Source: Ophioderma brevispina
Taxonomy: Eukaryota > Echinodermata > Ophiuroidea > Amphilepidida > Ophiodermatidae
Reading direction: 5' to 3'
DNA: 64,000 bases
NCBI GenBank assembly: GCA_023653785.1
Contig: JAMKCH010019767.1
Coordinates: forward strand, 62,001 to 126,000
Below are positions 24,900 to 36,639 of this stretch, piece by piece. The notes under the pieces are model-generated. The model worked only from the letters and a program-made list of their open reading frames with translations, made no database searches and had not been told where the DNA came from. The translations under genes and the position numbers were made by a program. Within the stretch, counting starts at the first letter, position 1; each line of letters starts with the position of its first letter.

Positions 24900-26590
24900 C
24901 TTCAAATATCCATGTCTACGACTTCATTAATGATAGATTCCTTATTCCGTGTTTGCCTACGGCCTCATGTGATACGACACCCAACCATAGGCATTTTTTG
25001 CAGTATTGCGTGACAAACAGGGGATAAGTCATAGTATTGGGATACAGGTAGCGATTCACTCCACAGCTAGCCCTAAGCATGGACGTAAGAGAGGGAAGGA
25101 CCAACCAACACATAGTCAAAGGACCTATCACGTTGCAGCCTTTTGTTATAAAATCCTTTATTTGTTTTCTGTTTTTGTAAAAAAAAATAAAAATTCCCAT
25201 TTTTTTTATTCATTTTAAGAAAATGCGATAATCACCCTCTCAAGCAGGAGGCTGACTGGCCTTCGCGTGAATTGCTTTATTGAACATCCAATTCCTTAAA
25301 GTGGACTACAGTATAGCTTAGAATTTATAACTTTACTCTTTCCATTGGTATCAAAAATGAGAACCTGAAATGTATGGGTTTTTTTAAGAACTATTAAAAA
25401 AAAATAAAGGTTTAAAAGATAGGAAGAAAACATGCTATTTTGCAAATTTACTGGCTCAAAAACAATATTGGAACACTTAAACATTTCCATCATGTAGAGA
25501 CATTTGACGTCATCATGACATGTTAGTATGTTGGTAATCATTTTGGTATCAAAGGAAAGGGGTGGACGGCTATCTATGCAACTAAAATCAAATTCTGGAT
25601 ATTCCTGTGTCGTATGGGCATGTTGGTATTTCCTCCTGAAAGGGGGGGGGGCAGTGGCGAAATTTCTTTTTGACATTGGGGGGATGGGGTTGATGAAAAT
25701 TATTGATGACAAATGGGGTTTGCTGAAAACGTCCATTACTAACACATGTGCGCACAAAAGCGCGCAAACAATTTTGCCATTTAGAAGATAAACATTAAAT
25801 AATTGTAATTTGAACAAAATGCACGCAAAGCGCGCGGAAATTACTATTTTAAACTATATGGTAAAATATGAGGTAGTTTGGCGTCAAAAAACACGTACAA
25901 TGGGTAAACATGGGGGATGATCGTATGACAATCCTCCTCATCAAAATATTGGGAGATATATCCCCACTCCCCCGGATTTACGCGTATGTGGTGGGGGGGG
26001 GGGGGGGGTTGATTGCCACACCCTACCATCACTTTGGGATCAACCCTTTACTTCCGATACCCGGTAGTGTTTTTTAATGCGGGGGGGATGAAAACGGAGC
26101 AGAAAAATATCAATTGGCTATTACATTAACTCATTTGGACACCGGGTTTTGGTTGTGGGAAAAGAAGAGAGATGAAGCGGTAAACAAACCCCACCCCCTT
26201 CGAATCCGAGGTTAATTAATTTAACTTTATACATATTAATTAGTTAAACTATGACTTAGCCCATCATATTTCAGGTGAAACTGACATTGGAATCCGTTCG
26301 ACATGGTATCGACTTTCAAACAGCCACAGCGGTAAACAAATTCAACATAACCGGAGTTAAAATATTACAATTTTGTGGGTTTTTCGAGTACAATTACACG
26401 TGTTGGGCGGATTGGGCACCAGTTCAGAAGTTGTTATACATTGGTACAAGGTACATTGAACTTCATAACACCGTTTCTCAAGATCGGAAGGATCGGAACA
26501 TTTTCATATTATTTTCACAAGATTTTTAACCAATTCGGGTCACAAAATTACCCAAAATCAAAGCTTATTTTCTACAGTCGTAGATCCATT
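24485..26590 (+). repeat. 2.1-kb tandem duplication, unit 1
   Basis: Direct repeat of 26591-28715. It starts inside the RTE remnant (GAGCAGTGG.CAGTTAACAAG) and ends at AAAATCAAAGCTTATTTT plus GTCGTA. It therefore contains the LINE tail plus about 1.7 kb of R1-family sequence with G-rich tracts (about 25641-25651 and 25991-26009). Differences from unit 2 are mostly single-base indels, in both directions. Confidence 0.9.
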
Positions 26591-26997
26591 GGAGCAGTGG
26601 ACAGTTAACAAGAAGCAAGAAAGGCGGATGGAGGTGGTTGAAATGAAAATGCTGAGGTTCTCTCCCTGTGAGTGACGAAAAGGATCGACCATAAACTAAT
26701 CTATTAGAGACTCAGCTAAAGGTGGGATTTGTGGTAATAAATCTGATTGAACTAGATTACGCTGGTGGTGCCACCTCTTCGCAAGGAGCAGCCCTTGTTG
26801 GAAAACGAAGCTGGACTTCAAGTTTGGAAGCAGGAAGAGATGGAGGCACACAGCAAAGATGACAGATTGTGTTAATGAGGATATGAATCAGCTGGACTGT
26901 GCATATGAGGGCCTTTAGACAGGAAATTACGGAGGGCAGCAATCCTCACCGTTGGCGGATCTTCACTTGAATAAAAATAAACCAGAAGAAGAAGACA
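26591..26997 (+). pseudogene. RTE-like 3' end, duplicated copy
   Basis: Copy of the last 0.4 kb of the LINE at 23895-24899, carried inside tandem unit 2. The frame is broken by several indels relative to copy 1 (the GLSDEEALDR stretch is frameshifted here). The GAAGAAGAAG tail is kept. It arose by duplication of the region, not by a second retrotransposition, because the flanks match too. Confidence 0.85.
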
Positions 26998-28715
26998 CTT
27001 ACACATTCCATGTCTACGGGCAATTAATTCTAGATTCCATTCCTTATTCCGTGGTTTGCCCCACGTCCTCATGTGCATCGACACCCAACCCTAGGCATTT
27101 TTTCCGTATTGCGTGAACAAACCGGGGATACTTCATAGTATTGGTCCAGGTAGCAGATCTCACTCCACAGCTAGGCCTAAGCATGGACGTAATATAAGGG
27201 AGACCAACAACACACTAGTTTCAAAGACCCTATCACTTTGCCGCCTTTTGTTTATTAAATCCCCATTTACCGGCATAAGGTAATGCGATAATCAGTAATC
27301 ACCCTCTCAGCAGGAAGGGCTGACTGTGCCTTCGCTTGATTTTCCTTTATTAGAACATCCACTTCTATAAATTGGTCACCTACATTATATCTTAGAAATA
27401 AGCTTAGAATTTATTAACTTTAATACTCTTTCCATTGGTTATCAAAATATGTAAACTAACGCTGACGTCACTCGACGTCATGAGGTAATAAAGTTTAAAA
27501 ATATAGGAGAAAATTGAATATTTTGCAAAATTTCTGGCTTCAAAATAATAATATGGTAACACTTAAACATTTTACCAATCATGTAGAGACATTATGACGT
27601 CAAATCATGACGTGTTAGTATGTTGTACTCATTTTGGTAGCAAAGGAAAGGGGAGGGACCTGCTATCTATTTGCACTAAAATCAATGTCTGTGATATTAC
27701 TGTGTCGTACGTGCATGTGTGTATTTCCCGTCCTGAAAGGGGGGGGGCAAGTGCTTACATTTCCTTTTGACATGGGGGGATGGTGTTGATGACATTATTG
27801 ATGAAATGGGGTTTGCTGAAAACGTCGCTTACTAACACATTTGCGCGCAAAGGCGCCAACCAATTTTTGCCAGTTATATAAGCTAACATCATTATAATAA
27901 AATTGTAATTTGAACAAAATGCCAGCAAAGCGCGCGGAAATTTACTATTTTTAAACTATTATGGTAAATATGAGTTAGTTTGGGTCAAAAACACGTCAAT
28001 GGGTAGCAACATTGTGGGAGATCGTATTGACCAGCCCCCTCATCAAAATATTTGGAGATATATCCCCCATCCCCCGCGGATTTACGCGTATGTTGGGGGT
28101 TGGGGGGGGGTGGGGTGGGGTTATTGCCACCCCTACATCATTGGGATCACCCTTTACCTTTCCTATACCCCGTAGTGTTTTTTAAAAAATGGGGGGGCAT
28201 GAAACGGAGGCATAAAATGTCAATGTATTACTTAACTCATTTGACCAAAGACAAAACCAACAACCGGGTTTTTGGTTGGTCGAAAAGAATAGAAAGAGCG
28301 GTAACAACCCCCCACCCCCGTCGGAAGAGGGGCGAGGGTTAATTATTTTAATTTATAACATTTAATTTAGGTAGAAACTTGACTTATCACTGCATATTTC
28401 AGGTGACACGGACTTGGAATCAGTTCGACATGGTATCGGCTATCAACAGCCACATAGCGGTAAACAAATTCACATAACCGGAAGTTAAAATATTACATTT
28501 GGTGGTTTTTCGATGTACAATTCACGTGTTGGGCGCTCTTTGGGCAACAGTTCAGAAGTTATACAATGTTACAAGGTACATTGAACTTTCATAAAACCGT
28601 TTCTCAAGAGTCGTAAGTGATCGGAACATTTTCATATTATTTTCACAAGATTTTAACAATTACGGGTCAACACATTACCCAAAATCAAAGCTTATTTTAC
28701 GTCGTAACTCCACAC
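26591..28715 (+). repeat. 2.1-kb tandem duplication, unit 2
   Basis: Second unit, abutting unit 1 with no spacer. The junction falls inside the LINE-derived GAGCAGTGG phrase. The unit ends where CAAAGCTTATTTTACGTCGTAACTCC passes into different sequence. Confidence 0.9.
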
Positions 28716-28906
28716 AAGGAATGACGGATTTTGATTGGGGTTTTCGGTAATTGTTCTTCTTTAAAATTTCTCCTCTGTTTGGTGTCAACAACTTGCCACA
28801 AAAAGATGGAACATTGATGTCTATTATGCACTTTCCAAAACCCTAAGTCATGGTCACAACCTCCGGTCAAATTACAAAGTTTTGTGGACAGCTTTCCACA
28901 TAGCCC
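28716..28906. other. No gene recognised
   Basis: Short AT-rich spacer between the tandem unit and a foldback MITE. Confidence 0.4.
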
Positions 28907-29548
28907 TGGAGCTAGCACACATTTGTAACACCAAATCTCAAGTACAAAAGGTTTGAGTGATTATATGTTGACAGACTGACAGAATCCCTGAACTTGATTC
29001 TTAAGAATGCCCTCCAGTGGTGGCCTTACGGAAGGGGGCCAGCAAAGTTTGTACAGGGGTCAAATTTGTAAATTGATCCAATCATGTTGAAAAAGCACAC
29101 CAGTTTATGTGTCTAACCATAAGGATTCAGAAAAGGAAGTTGGTAATATGTACAGTCTAAAGTTTCATTCAAGTTATAGGCTAAAACACACAAATCAATA
29201 AAAGGGTCATTTTTTAATTTTTTAGTTTTTTGAATTTTTTAAAATTGCTCCGAGTTTGGATAAAAAATGGTGCAATTATTGGTGGAGCTCATAGGAATAA
29301 AATTAAGTAATAGTTTTGAGTTCTTAAATGCTGCTTAAGAAAGTAGGGAGTAACAAGATCCAGCCCCATTGAGAATGCAATGGACTTGGCCTTCTGTGGG
29401 CCCCTACAGCGGTAACTAAGCATGTTAGACAGTCAAAACTATCCTTATTTATCCTATGAACTCCACCAAGAATATAATATAATTTAACATTTTATTCACT
29501 ACTCAAACCTTTTGTACTTGAGATGTGTTCAAATGTGTGCTAGCTCCC
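28907..29548. mobile_element. Foldback MITE (GGAGCTAGCACACATTTG ends)
   Basis: The ends are inverted: GGAGCTAGCACACATTTG at 28907-28924 against CAAATGTGTGCTAGCTCC at about 29530-29547. CTCAAGTACAAAAGGTTTGA continues the match about 20 bp inward. The interior shares phrases with 41964-42679: AATCATGTTGAAAA, ATAAGGATTC, GGCTAAAAC.CACAAATCAAT and GGTGGAGCTCATAGGA. No ORF. It belongs to the same superfamily as that element, but its termini differ. Confidence 0.85.
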
Positions 29549-32359
29549 GGGTTTAAATAGTCGCTGCCATCGACCGCGGCAAATAGATATAGATCAAAAC
29601 TGGTCTCGGGGTATGCACATGAATACACCTCGAGTGCCTAGCTGTTGTCGAGATGATGGGTACTCGAATTCGGTAATTGCTGTTTTCGCTCGTTCGTCCT
29701 TCTCTCTATTAGTCCATTGCCTAAGTATGTCTACCGAACATGTCCAGTTTTAATACCACAAACCGGGCGCTATTAACTCCAAAATAAGTATTTCATTCTT
29801 CTTCCCAATGACGCCGGATTTTGTGCTTCTTTTGAACGTAAATGTGGTCCATACTAAAGGTTCCTTCATACTTCACTGCCTCGCGTTTGGGGTATGGGAG
29901 TTATTCATAACTCTCCTCTGGTGGGGAATTTGGAAATATGAGGGGGATCAAAAAAAATGTAGGTTCTCAAAAGGGGGTATCAAAAAATTTCCGCCTGTAT
30001 TCGGTGGGGGGATCCAAAATTTTAGAATATTTTTGTTTTTTTAATTTGAGAAAACATAACTTTACCAAGTATCATTATCTTATTATCCATTTGCATTTTT
30101 GGAACATCAAATTTTCCATTCAAAAAGTAGTCTTGAAAACCGAATTGCAAGGGTCCCGCGGCGCTTTTCGCAAGGAATCACCCTTCGTGTGTTGCCCACA
30201 TGGAACTGCATAATGGCAACCGATGTCCACATTGTTGTGCCACCCTACTAACATATTTATTACGGAAACAATGTCACTCTACCTAGTTCACCTTCATGAA
30301 TGCAATGTAGCTAGCTGGGCCCTCATTATCCGCCTTACATGTGAAGAGGCACTCGTTCAGTTAGTTTCATCAACGCTTTCCAGTGGGGGGCACAGTTATG
30401 AAATAGATATGACAGAGGACTCAAAATAATAAGGGTCTTTGAATGGGAGATGCCAAAATGGCCCCCAAAACGAGGGGTTTTCAGTCACAAATTTGAAACA
30501 ATTTTCGCCCAAAAGTGGGTTTTCGAAAATTTTTTCAAAAAAATCATCCAACAAGGGTCTTTGAGTGAATATTTTCACTTTTTTTCGCAAAAAATAAGGG
30601 GTCTTTTGGGTGACAGTTGGTCAACTTGTAAAATATGGGGCTTTGGTAGCACGGTTCATCTTGCCTCTTCACAGTGGTGGCGACTTTTTGGTTTGATATG
30701 TTAATTAATTAAATAATTTTATTATTTTTTTACCATATGCCACCCTGCTTATATTGCAAGCGACTATTATTTAAAGACAACAATGAAAAAAAGCCTTGGC
30801 CAGATGCATAATGCATGCAAATTGTGGTGCTCGGTCTTTGTGTGACATTTTCAAAATATATGACTAATAATAGGAGGTCTTTGAATGAATAGCGAGGCTG
30901 AAAATGGGTCTTAACATCTTACATGTGGCGTCACTTCCAAGATGGGAGTGCCCCCCCCCCCCGCAACGCTTTATAAACCGTTGGTCGTCCCATGTAGCCT
31001 CCCGGACTATGCTCCTGCCTTACCATATCTCCTTTTCCATCATCCATACACTTTTTTTTTTCATCAGAAATATGTTTAAAAAAAAAAAATTAGGTTTTTA
31101 CCATGGGGTAATGAACTCTCCACGAACGGCTTCGAATGCTACATTCAAACAAACCTACTATCGATTGCTTTTTAAATTGTCTTGTCCAATTCCAAATTGT
31201 CATTTATTGTGAGCCACATTGGAAATTCCAAATTGTTGAGCATCTTGCAGTTACTGTCCATTGTCCCTATTCACTGTGCAGACAGTGCTTCAATAGTCCT
31301 ATGACCTGTCACGCGTTTACATGAGACAACTCACGTCGTTGCGAGAAATGTGCTCAAGGGATTTTCTTCGAGAAGCTGCTAATTGTGAATATATGATCAC
31401 CAATACTATTTGAATTTTATTAGATAGAACATTCAGAAAATCCGAAAATGGTTAATTTATAAAGAGTGTATTTTGAGGTTAAGGCACCCTTATGGCAAAA
31501 ATCACCATGATTGCTGTGTCAATTCAGAGAAGCGCCATGGACAAACGGTTAGACCTGTACTCTTCGTTAAAGCTGACAACCAAGATAATCATTATTTCCT
31601 ATAAGGTGGCTTAAATTTGGTTGGCATACGGTACTGCAAAATATCCGACCCGATCTTTTCTAACAAGGCTTCCAACATGTGAAAAACGGCCCTACTCGCC
31701 AATGTTCATGCCCACAGAGTGTGTCGTAATCACCATCCATAGCATGTCATTAATCGGTGATTGGATGGTGCCCTGTGAGGTGGGAAATCATTTACATACG
31801 ATCAAACTTATGAATGGATTCATGTCACAATGATTCGGTTGGGTGTGCAAAAGGTCGAGGGGGCCCGTTTACAGTGGACACTAACTGCACTATTGGCGTA
31901 TGAAAGTCATGTTATTACCAGGGGACCCGTAACCCGCCCGCGTTTGAATTTTTTCTTTTCTGCCCGCGTTTGAGATGCCTAAATCCCTACAAATTCTATT
32001 TTGTATTTTAAGAAATTCAAGGTTTCCTTCTTGTGATCACATCTGCTGAATGGTGATTTTAGTATATATAAAAAAGACAGTTGCAAAAGCATTTTTTAAC
32101 TGTAGGTTGGTGGTTTGACACAATATTGTAGCTATATTAGAGCATGCTGAAGATTGGTGAAATGGCTGTTTTCTTCAAATTACGAATATGAATAATTAAA
32201 ATGAAATAGTTGCCTCTTATGATTTGGCAAAAAATGTTACGGGAAACAAAAATTGACTTTCATTTGCCTATCATCTTTACAGGAAAATGGATCAGGAAAG
32301 CGTCACGGTTTTTCAATTCATTTATTTTTACCACCAGCAACAAAACATCCTAATATCAT
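29549..32359. other. Gene-free stretch with degenerate repeats
   Basis: No coding support. At 29.93-30.05 and 30.43-30.62 kb there are phrases such as GGGTCTTTGAATG, AAGGGGGTATCAAAAAA and GGGTCTTTTGGGTGA that look like an old dispersed repeat. A C-tract lies at about 30950-30962, with A-runs near 31077-31090. Confidence 0.45.
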
Positions 32360-32370
32360 TTAACCCTAAA
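32360..32370 (+). repeat. TTAACCCTAAA, possible piggyBac-type end
   Basis: TTAA followed by CCCTAAA, then a GGAATCC palindrome (CGGAATCCG at about 32383) and a C-tract. The mirror image, TTTAGGGTTAA, lies at about 37445-37455 with its own CGGAATCCG nearby (about 37389). Similarity beyond 11 bp is weak, so this pairing is tentative. Confidence 0.3.
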
Positions 32371-32449
32371 GGGCCCGGGGAACGGAATCCGTCCGCCTCC
32401 CCCCCCCCGACCTTTTTTGTCGTCTCTCACCTATTTGTTATTTTTTCAC

Positions 32450-32905
32450 GCCCAACTACTCCATGACTTTGTTCTTTTGAAGCCTTGCGCTCAATTTAAA
32501 AGAAGACCATTTCTATGGTTTTATGACGCGGCGTTGCGTAATCGCCCCTGCGTGCGAAGAAAATCTATTTCCCCTTGAAATTACTGGGAACGCATAAATC
32601 CATTTTTTGTGTGCTAAGGATACAGTACACTATGTTTTATCTTATTATATTTGATTTATTTGTAGTAATAGCCTGTGTGCGCATAACTTTGACACACATC
32701 ATTGCCAAAAAAAAATCCAATTTTGTTTGAAAAAATGGGCGCAAAAAAACCATGAATTTTGCGATTTTTTAGATTTTTTTTTCGCATTTTTGATTACTCA
32801 TGTTTTGACGTCACGTGACGGCATACAAGGTATGTTGTCCTTTTTTTGGTGTCCATGGACTCGGGAGGGTCATAGCTATCCATTGGTACCACCAATGAAT
32901 AATTA
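32450..32905 (+). repeat. Repeat family R1, left piece
   Basis: The TGACGTCACGTGACG... GGTATGTTG... GGTCATAGCTATCCATTGGTA run parallels 22700-22790 and 25520-25580. The expected continuation of R1 is absent here. A matching right-hand piece resumes at about 37850, consistent with one R1 copy split by the DIRS insertion. Confidence 0.5.
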
Positions 32906-33021
32906 TTATTTATTTATTTATCTTGCTTTATAATTAGGTAAAACAGCTTCAGTGTCAGCACTTGCTTTCCAAGGCAGGCCCTCCATACAGAAATAGCAGT
33001 TACATTATATCAATAAATATA

Positions 33022-33235
33022 AGAACAATGTTGTTCTAAGACTCGTTAAGGAATGCTTGCTTACCTTCTCCGATGTTGATGTAACAGTTGCACTGTCCTT
33101 TAGGCAGATGAAAGAACCTCCATAAAAACATATTTCCCACATAACTCATTCATTTCGATCACCCTGTATGACGACACCTCCCAAGTGACGCCATACCCAC
33201 CATCCTCCTCCTCTTTTCGTCTTACCGTCGACAAG
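33022..33235 (-). repeat. DIRS element 1, right inverted terminal repeat
   Basis: Starts at the outer edge with GAACAATGTTGTTCTAAGAC and contains GAATGCTTGCTTACCTTCTCC, ATTTCGATCACCCTGTATGACG and TCCTCTTTTCGTCTTACC.GTCGACAAG. It matches the left terminal repeat of element 2 (58128-58345) and, inverted, that element's right one. Confidence 0.85.
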
Positions 33236-33390
33236 ATAAACATCCTCCAGGGGGCGGACGGGCCTTGAATACAACATCGGATAAAGGTAAGCACGCATTC
33301 CTTACGAGTCATTAGAACAACATTGTTCTTACATGACTCATACAGGAATCTGCTACCTTCACTCCGATGTTGAATGTAACAAATGGCTTA
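33236..33390 (-). repeat. DIRS element 1, internal complementary region
   Basis: Two short segments lie back to back. GGTAAGCACGCATTCCTTACGAGTCATTAGAAC is the complement of the outer edge of the adjacent terminal repeat, and GTTCTTACATGACTCATACAGG.. matches the outer edge of the opposite terminal repeat. This head-to-head joint is the hallmark of DIRS elements and is thought to template a circular intermediate. Confidence 0.8.
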
Positions 33391-33499
33391 CATCGCCAGA
33401 TGAAGCACAGGACTAGAGGCGTGCAGTATGCAACTGTCACAATCAGATGCGTGAATCGAAATGAATTCTAATTGCAATCAATTCAAATCAAGACTAACA

Positions 33500-34560
33500 C
33501 AAGCTCAAAATAACAAACACCCTGGGCGACGCAGATATTTGCACTGACCATTAATTGTCCTGAGAGCCCATCTGTTATGAACCGCTCGGGCACATCTACT
33601 CTTTTCTGGGTTGACGTTTCGAAGGTACTTGTGGTGAATAGTTGAGGAGCGCCATGAAAACGTTGCGCAGATTTCGGCAAGGGAGGCGCCGCGCTGAAAG
33701 GCGAAAGAGCTCGTGTAGCTCTGGTTAATGGCCGCGAACATTCGCGGAATGTGGAACAGCCGCGGCGTCTGTGATAATCTTAACTACCCACATAGCTAGC
33801 GTAGCTCGTCGCGGCCCCGTAGGGGCAACCGTTTTTTTGAATAGCTGGCTCGTGTCCCCCTGATGGTGCCGTCCTCTTCACATACCATTTTAAGGCGCGC
33901 ACAGGACACCAGAATCTGGCCTCCCGAATAGAGGAAAACCGTACTGATCTTCGGGAGACGGGACCTGAGAAGGCCGCTACACCGTTCTTTGCGAGAAACC
34001 TTGTCGCACGTACATCGTACACCGCGTTGGAGAACGGATAGCATCGCCTACGGCTCATGCATGCAGCTCCGACTGTCGTCGTCCCTAAGCCCTTAAGATA
34101 ATAACACCGTCTTCAACGTCTTCAAGGTTGGCTAAAGTAGCGTCTTCCATAGGCTCAACCGGGGTGGGGGCTCCTTCGCAGATATCCAACACCTTGTGAG
34201 GTTTTCCCTGAGGGTACCATCTTCCTCTCCGGTTCTGGTATTAAACATCCCCGTCGAGTAGAAGCTGATGGCGGCAGAGTCGTTACGTCTGGTTCCATCA
34301 TCAACCCCTCTGTGGATCGACTGAATGGCAGATTTGTAGTTTCGGACGGGTCGGCCTTCCATTCCAGCTTCAAATCGCTTCCGACAAGAATTGTCTGCCA
34401 CCTGGCCTACTAGTGGCAACAGTGGGGATCGAGATTCCTCACATGTCGCCACCATCGGTGTAGACGCCCAGACGTCCCGATAAGTTCTGAGCGTGCCTTG
34501 GGCGTCTACCCCCGAAGCAGCCGGTTGCACTTTCGCGAAAGGCCTCCTCGCCTGCAGGTC
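33500..34560 (-). pseudogene. DIRS tyrosine recombinase (broken)
   Basis: DIRS elements integrate with a tyrosine recombinase instead of an integrase. N-terminal landmarks are the repeated RFEAGMEGRPVRNYKSAI and SIHRGVDDGT (about 34310-34380), followed by MFNTR. Then comes GFLAKN-like sequence with FWCPVRALKWYVKRTAPSGG (about 33860-33930). The C-terminus is FQRGASLAEICATFSWRS followed by HHKYLRNVNP (about 33600-33700), where the Tyr of KYLRNV should be the nucleophile. The HxxR stretch just before FQRGASL is present in DNA but shifted one frame. At least three frame changes and two in-frame stops separate these pieces. Length and motif order otherwise fit the family. Confidence 0.82.
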
Positions 34561-34739
34561 AACCTCAGTGCGCTATCTTCTAGATTCGAATTTGTCCGAC
34601 GATTCCCGGACGAGGTCCGGACCCTACGGTACGCCGTGGACTACCTGCGAGCAGGTCTACCATGGGTCAAAACCACAGGTGTCGAGGCCAAAACAGGGCG
34701 ATCATGATGACGTTGCATTTCCCCTCTGATATCTTGCGA

Positions 34740-35450
34740 AAAACGCTATGTATCAGAGGAAGGGGAAATGCCGTACCTGTCACGCCCGCCCAACTGATAG
34801 ATAAGAGCGTCCACGGCGAATGCCTCAGGTCTGGGGGTACCCGAGAGCAAAACACCGGGAGCTGGCGATTCCGTTGCGACGCGATCTATCGACGGGTAAT
34901 GGAACCTGTCGAAGATCATCTTGACGACCCGTGGGCTAGGGAACGCATTCTTCGGGGCGGCCAGTCGGCCCCGAGATAGATCGTCCGCCAGTATGTTGGT
35001 AACACCTGGAATTTTTCGTCGCAACGAGGATTATCCCGCGGCTGCTGCACCAATTCAGAAGCTGGAATGGTGTGCAAACAGAGCGTGGGGGACCTGGTGC
35101 CCCCTGCCTGTTCACATAAGCCACTACAGTCGTGTTGTCGGACTATATCATGACCTGGCACCCACCCGACTGGACCCGAACCCTTTGAGGGTATAAACCA
35201 TGCTAGACTTTCGAGCAGGTTGGTGTGAAGGACGAATGTTCGGGCGACCACTGACGACACGCTATCCTCCCCTAGATGACCCCGCCCCCCCCCCCCCCCC
35301 GATCCCTACTTTCCTACGCGTCCGTCGAGATGACGTGTCGTGGAGGAGAATCTGGGAACTTCACCCCAACCATAAGGTTGGAGCGAAGCATCCACCACTC
35401 CCGCTCTCTCGCGTGAGATGGCGGTCATCGGGATAACCCTGGTAATGAGG
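34740..35450 (-). pseudogene. DIRS RNase H domain (broken)
   Basis: Minus-strand pieces in different frames: NLLESLA (about 35210), VAYVNRQGAPGPPRS (about 35080-35125) and GVTNILADDLSRG (about 34970-35010), where the ADxLSR motif is typical of DIRS and other retroelement RNase H domains. Downstream come SGTPRPEAFAVDA and VDLLAG, which link RNase H to the recombinase in this group. The start of the domain is interrupted by a 19-C run at about 35282-35300, likely slippage or an assembly error. It would degrade the RNA template during reverse transcription. Confidence 0.75.
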
Positions 35451-35639
35451 TGCGACTGGGTCGGTATGCGCCAGAAGGTGCAACTTAAGGGCCTCATATG
35501 ACGGCGACAGTCTGGGACCAGGTCTACCAGACTGGCCATCAGCCCAATCCCCCTGAGCCAGGCGAACGCGGTCGCATGCCGGGGCTCCGTTGGAGCAACC
35601 ATCGCACACGATACCATGTTCGCCACCCGTTCGGGTGAC

Positions 35640-36624
35640 GGGACAGCTAACCTCCCGTTGACCAGGTCTAGCTGTGCACCTAGAAAGATGGGGGTCTGTG
35701 TCGGGACAAAATTGGCTTCTGGTGATTGACCACTAGCCCAGACTCGTCATGTTTGGCACTACGAACTCGAGTTGTCGTAGTGCATCGACCCTGGATGGGC
35801 TTGTATACTAGCCAGTTGTCCAGATAAACACACAGATTGAGCCCCCGGCGCGGAGGTACGCTGCTATGGCCTGCACCACCCGGGTGAAAACCCGTGGGGC
35901 GGTGTGAAAGGCCGAAGGGGAGGCAGCGCAACCGGTACGCCTCTCCATTCCCGGGGAGAAACGACCATGGCTGATCGTCTCGGGTGAATTGGACGTGCAG
36001 ATAGGCCGTCCTTGAGGTCCAGTAACGTCGCCCAGGTCCCTTGGATTGGGCAACGTAACACCGAGACCAATGTCTCCATCCGAAATCGCACTGGTTGATA
36101 AAGACATTGAGCGGCTTGAGATTGAGAACGCCGCCAATCGCCCGTCTTCTCGGTGCTAGGAAGAAGGTGACCAGAATCCCTCCCGAAGGGGAGGGCTGAT
36201 CCGACGATCGCCTCTTGCGGAAAATACTCTCGACTTGCGTCAAAGAAGCCTGCCGCTTCGACTGTACAATCCGGAAAGGATGGTGGCCTTCTCGGCATCT
36301 GACGGGGAGGGGGCTGCTGAATTCGATACGGTAACCCGATCCACCAGTTGCAGCACACATTCGCCCGGCTGGATCCGATCCAAGTCGAGCGAACTTCAGC
36401 AGGCGACCGCCCAAGCTCTGCACAAGCGTTTTTGCGTCTGAAAGACCCGATCCGCATAGACATGAGCCATCGACTCCTCCAGCTGGTAGAGGGCTAGCGT
36501 AGCCGCCAGCTCCACTCGCCAGAGAAGAAATCCTGACTCGGACGACTCGCCTGCCCCCCAAGTCACCAAGAGGTTGGTTGAGGCAGAGGGAGAAACGTGA
36601 CAAGCGAATCAGCGCCCGCGCCAC
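35640..36624 (-). pseudogene. DIRS reverse transcriptase (near-complete, frameshifted)
   Basis: The longest open frame of the window (35680-36624) plus overlapping frames carry the RT. The motifs are GYRIEFSSP, GGILVTFFLAPRR, LNLKPLNVFI, then LDLKD-like sequence in a second frame followed by TAYLHV, YRLRCLPFGLS (the LPFGL block), and LCVYLDNWLVY, which corresponds to the YxDD box with the second Asp changed to Asn (YLDN). The catalytic box is therefore probably inactive, unless the change is a single error. FLGA-type sequence follows at the end. It sits upstream of the RNase H pieces in the element's orientation. Confidence 0.85.
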
Positions 36625-36639
36625 GGTCTCAGCTCATCT

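Noticed and set aside
25296..25817. 173-codon minus-strand frame
   Set aside because: It lies in the R1 repeat, is broken in the second tandem unit (27.4-27.9 kb), and has a random-looking composition.
30430..30620. Phe/Lys-rich frames as a small gene
   Set aside because: Phrases repeat at 29.9-30.05 kb and elsewhere; it looks like an old dispersed repeat.
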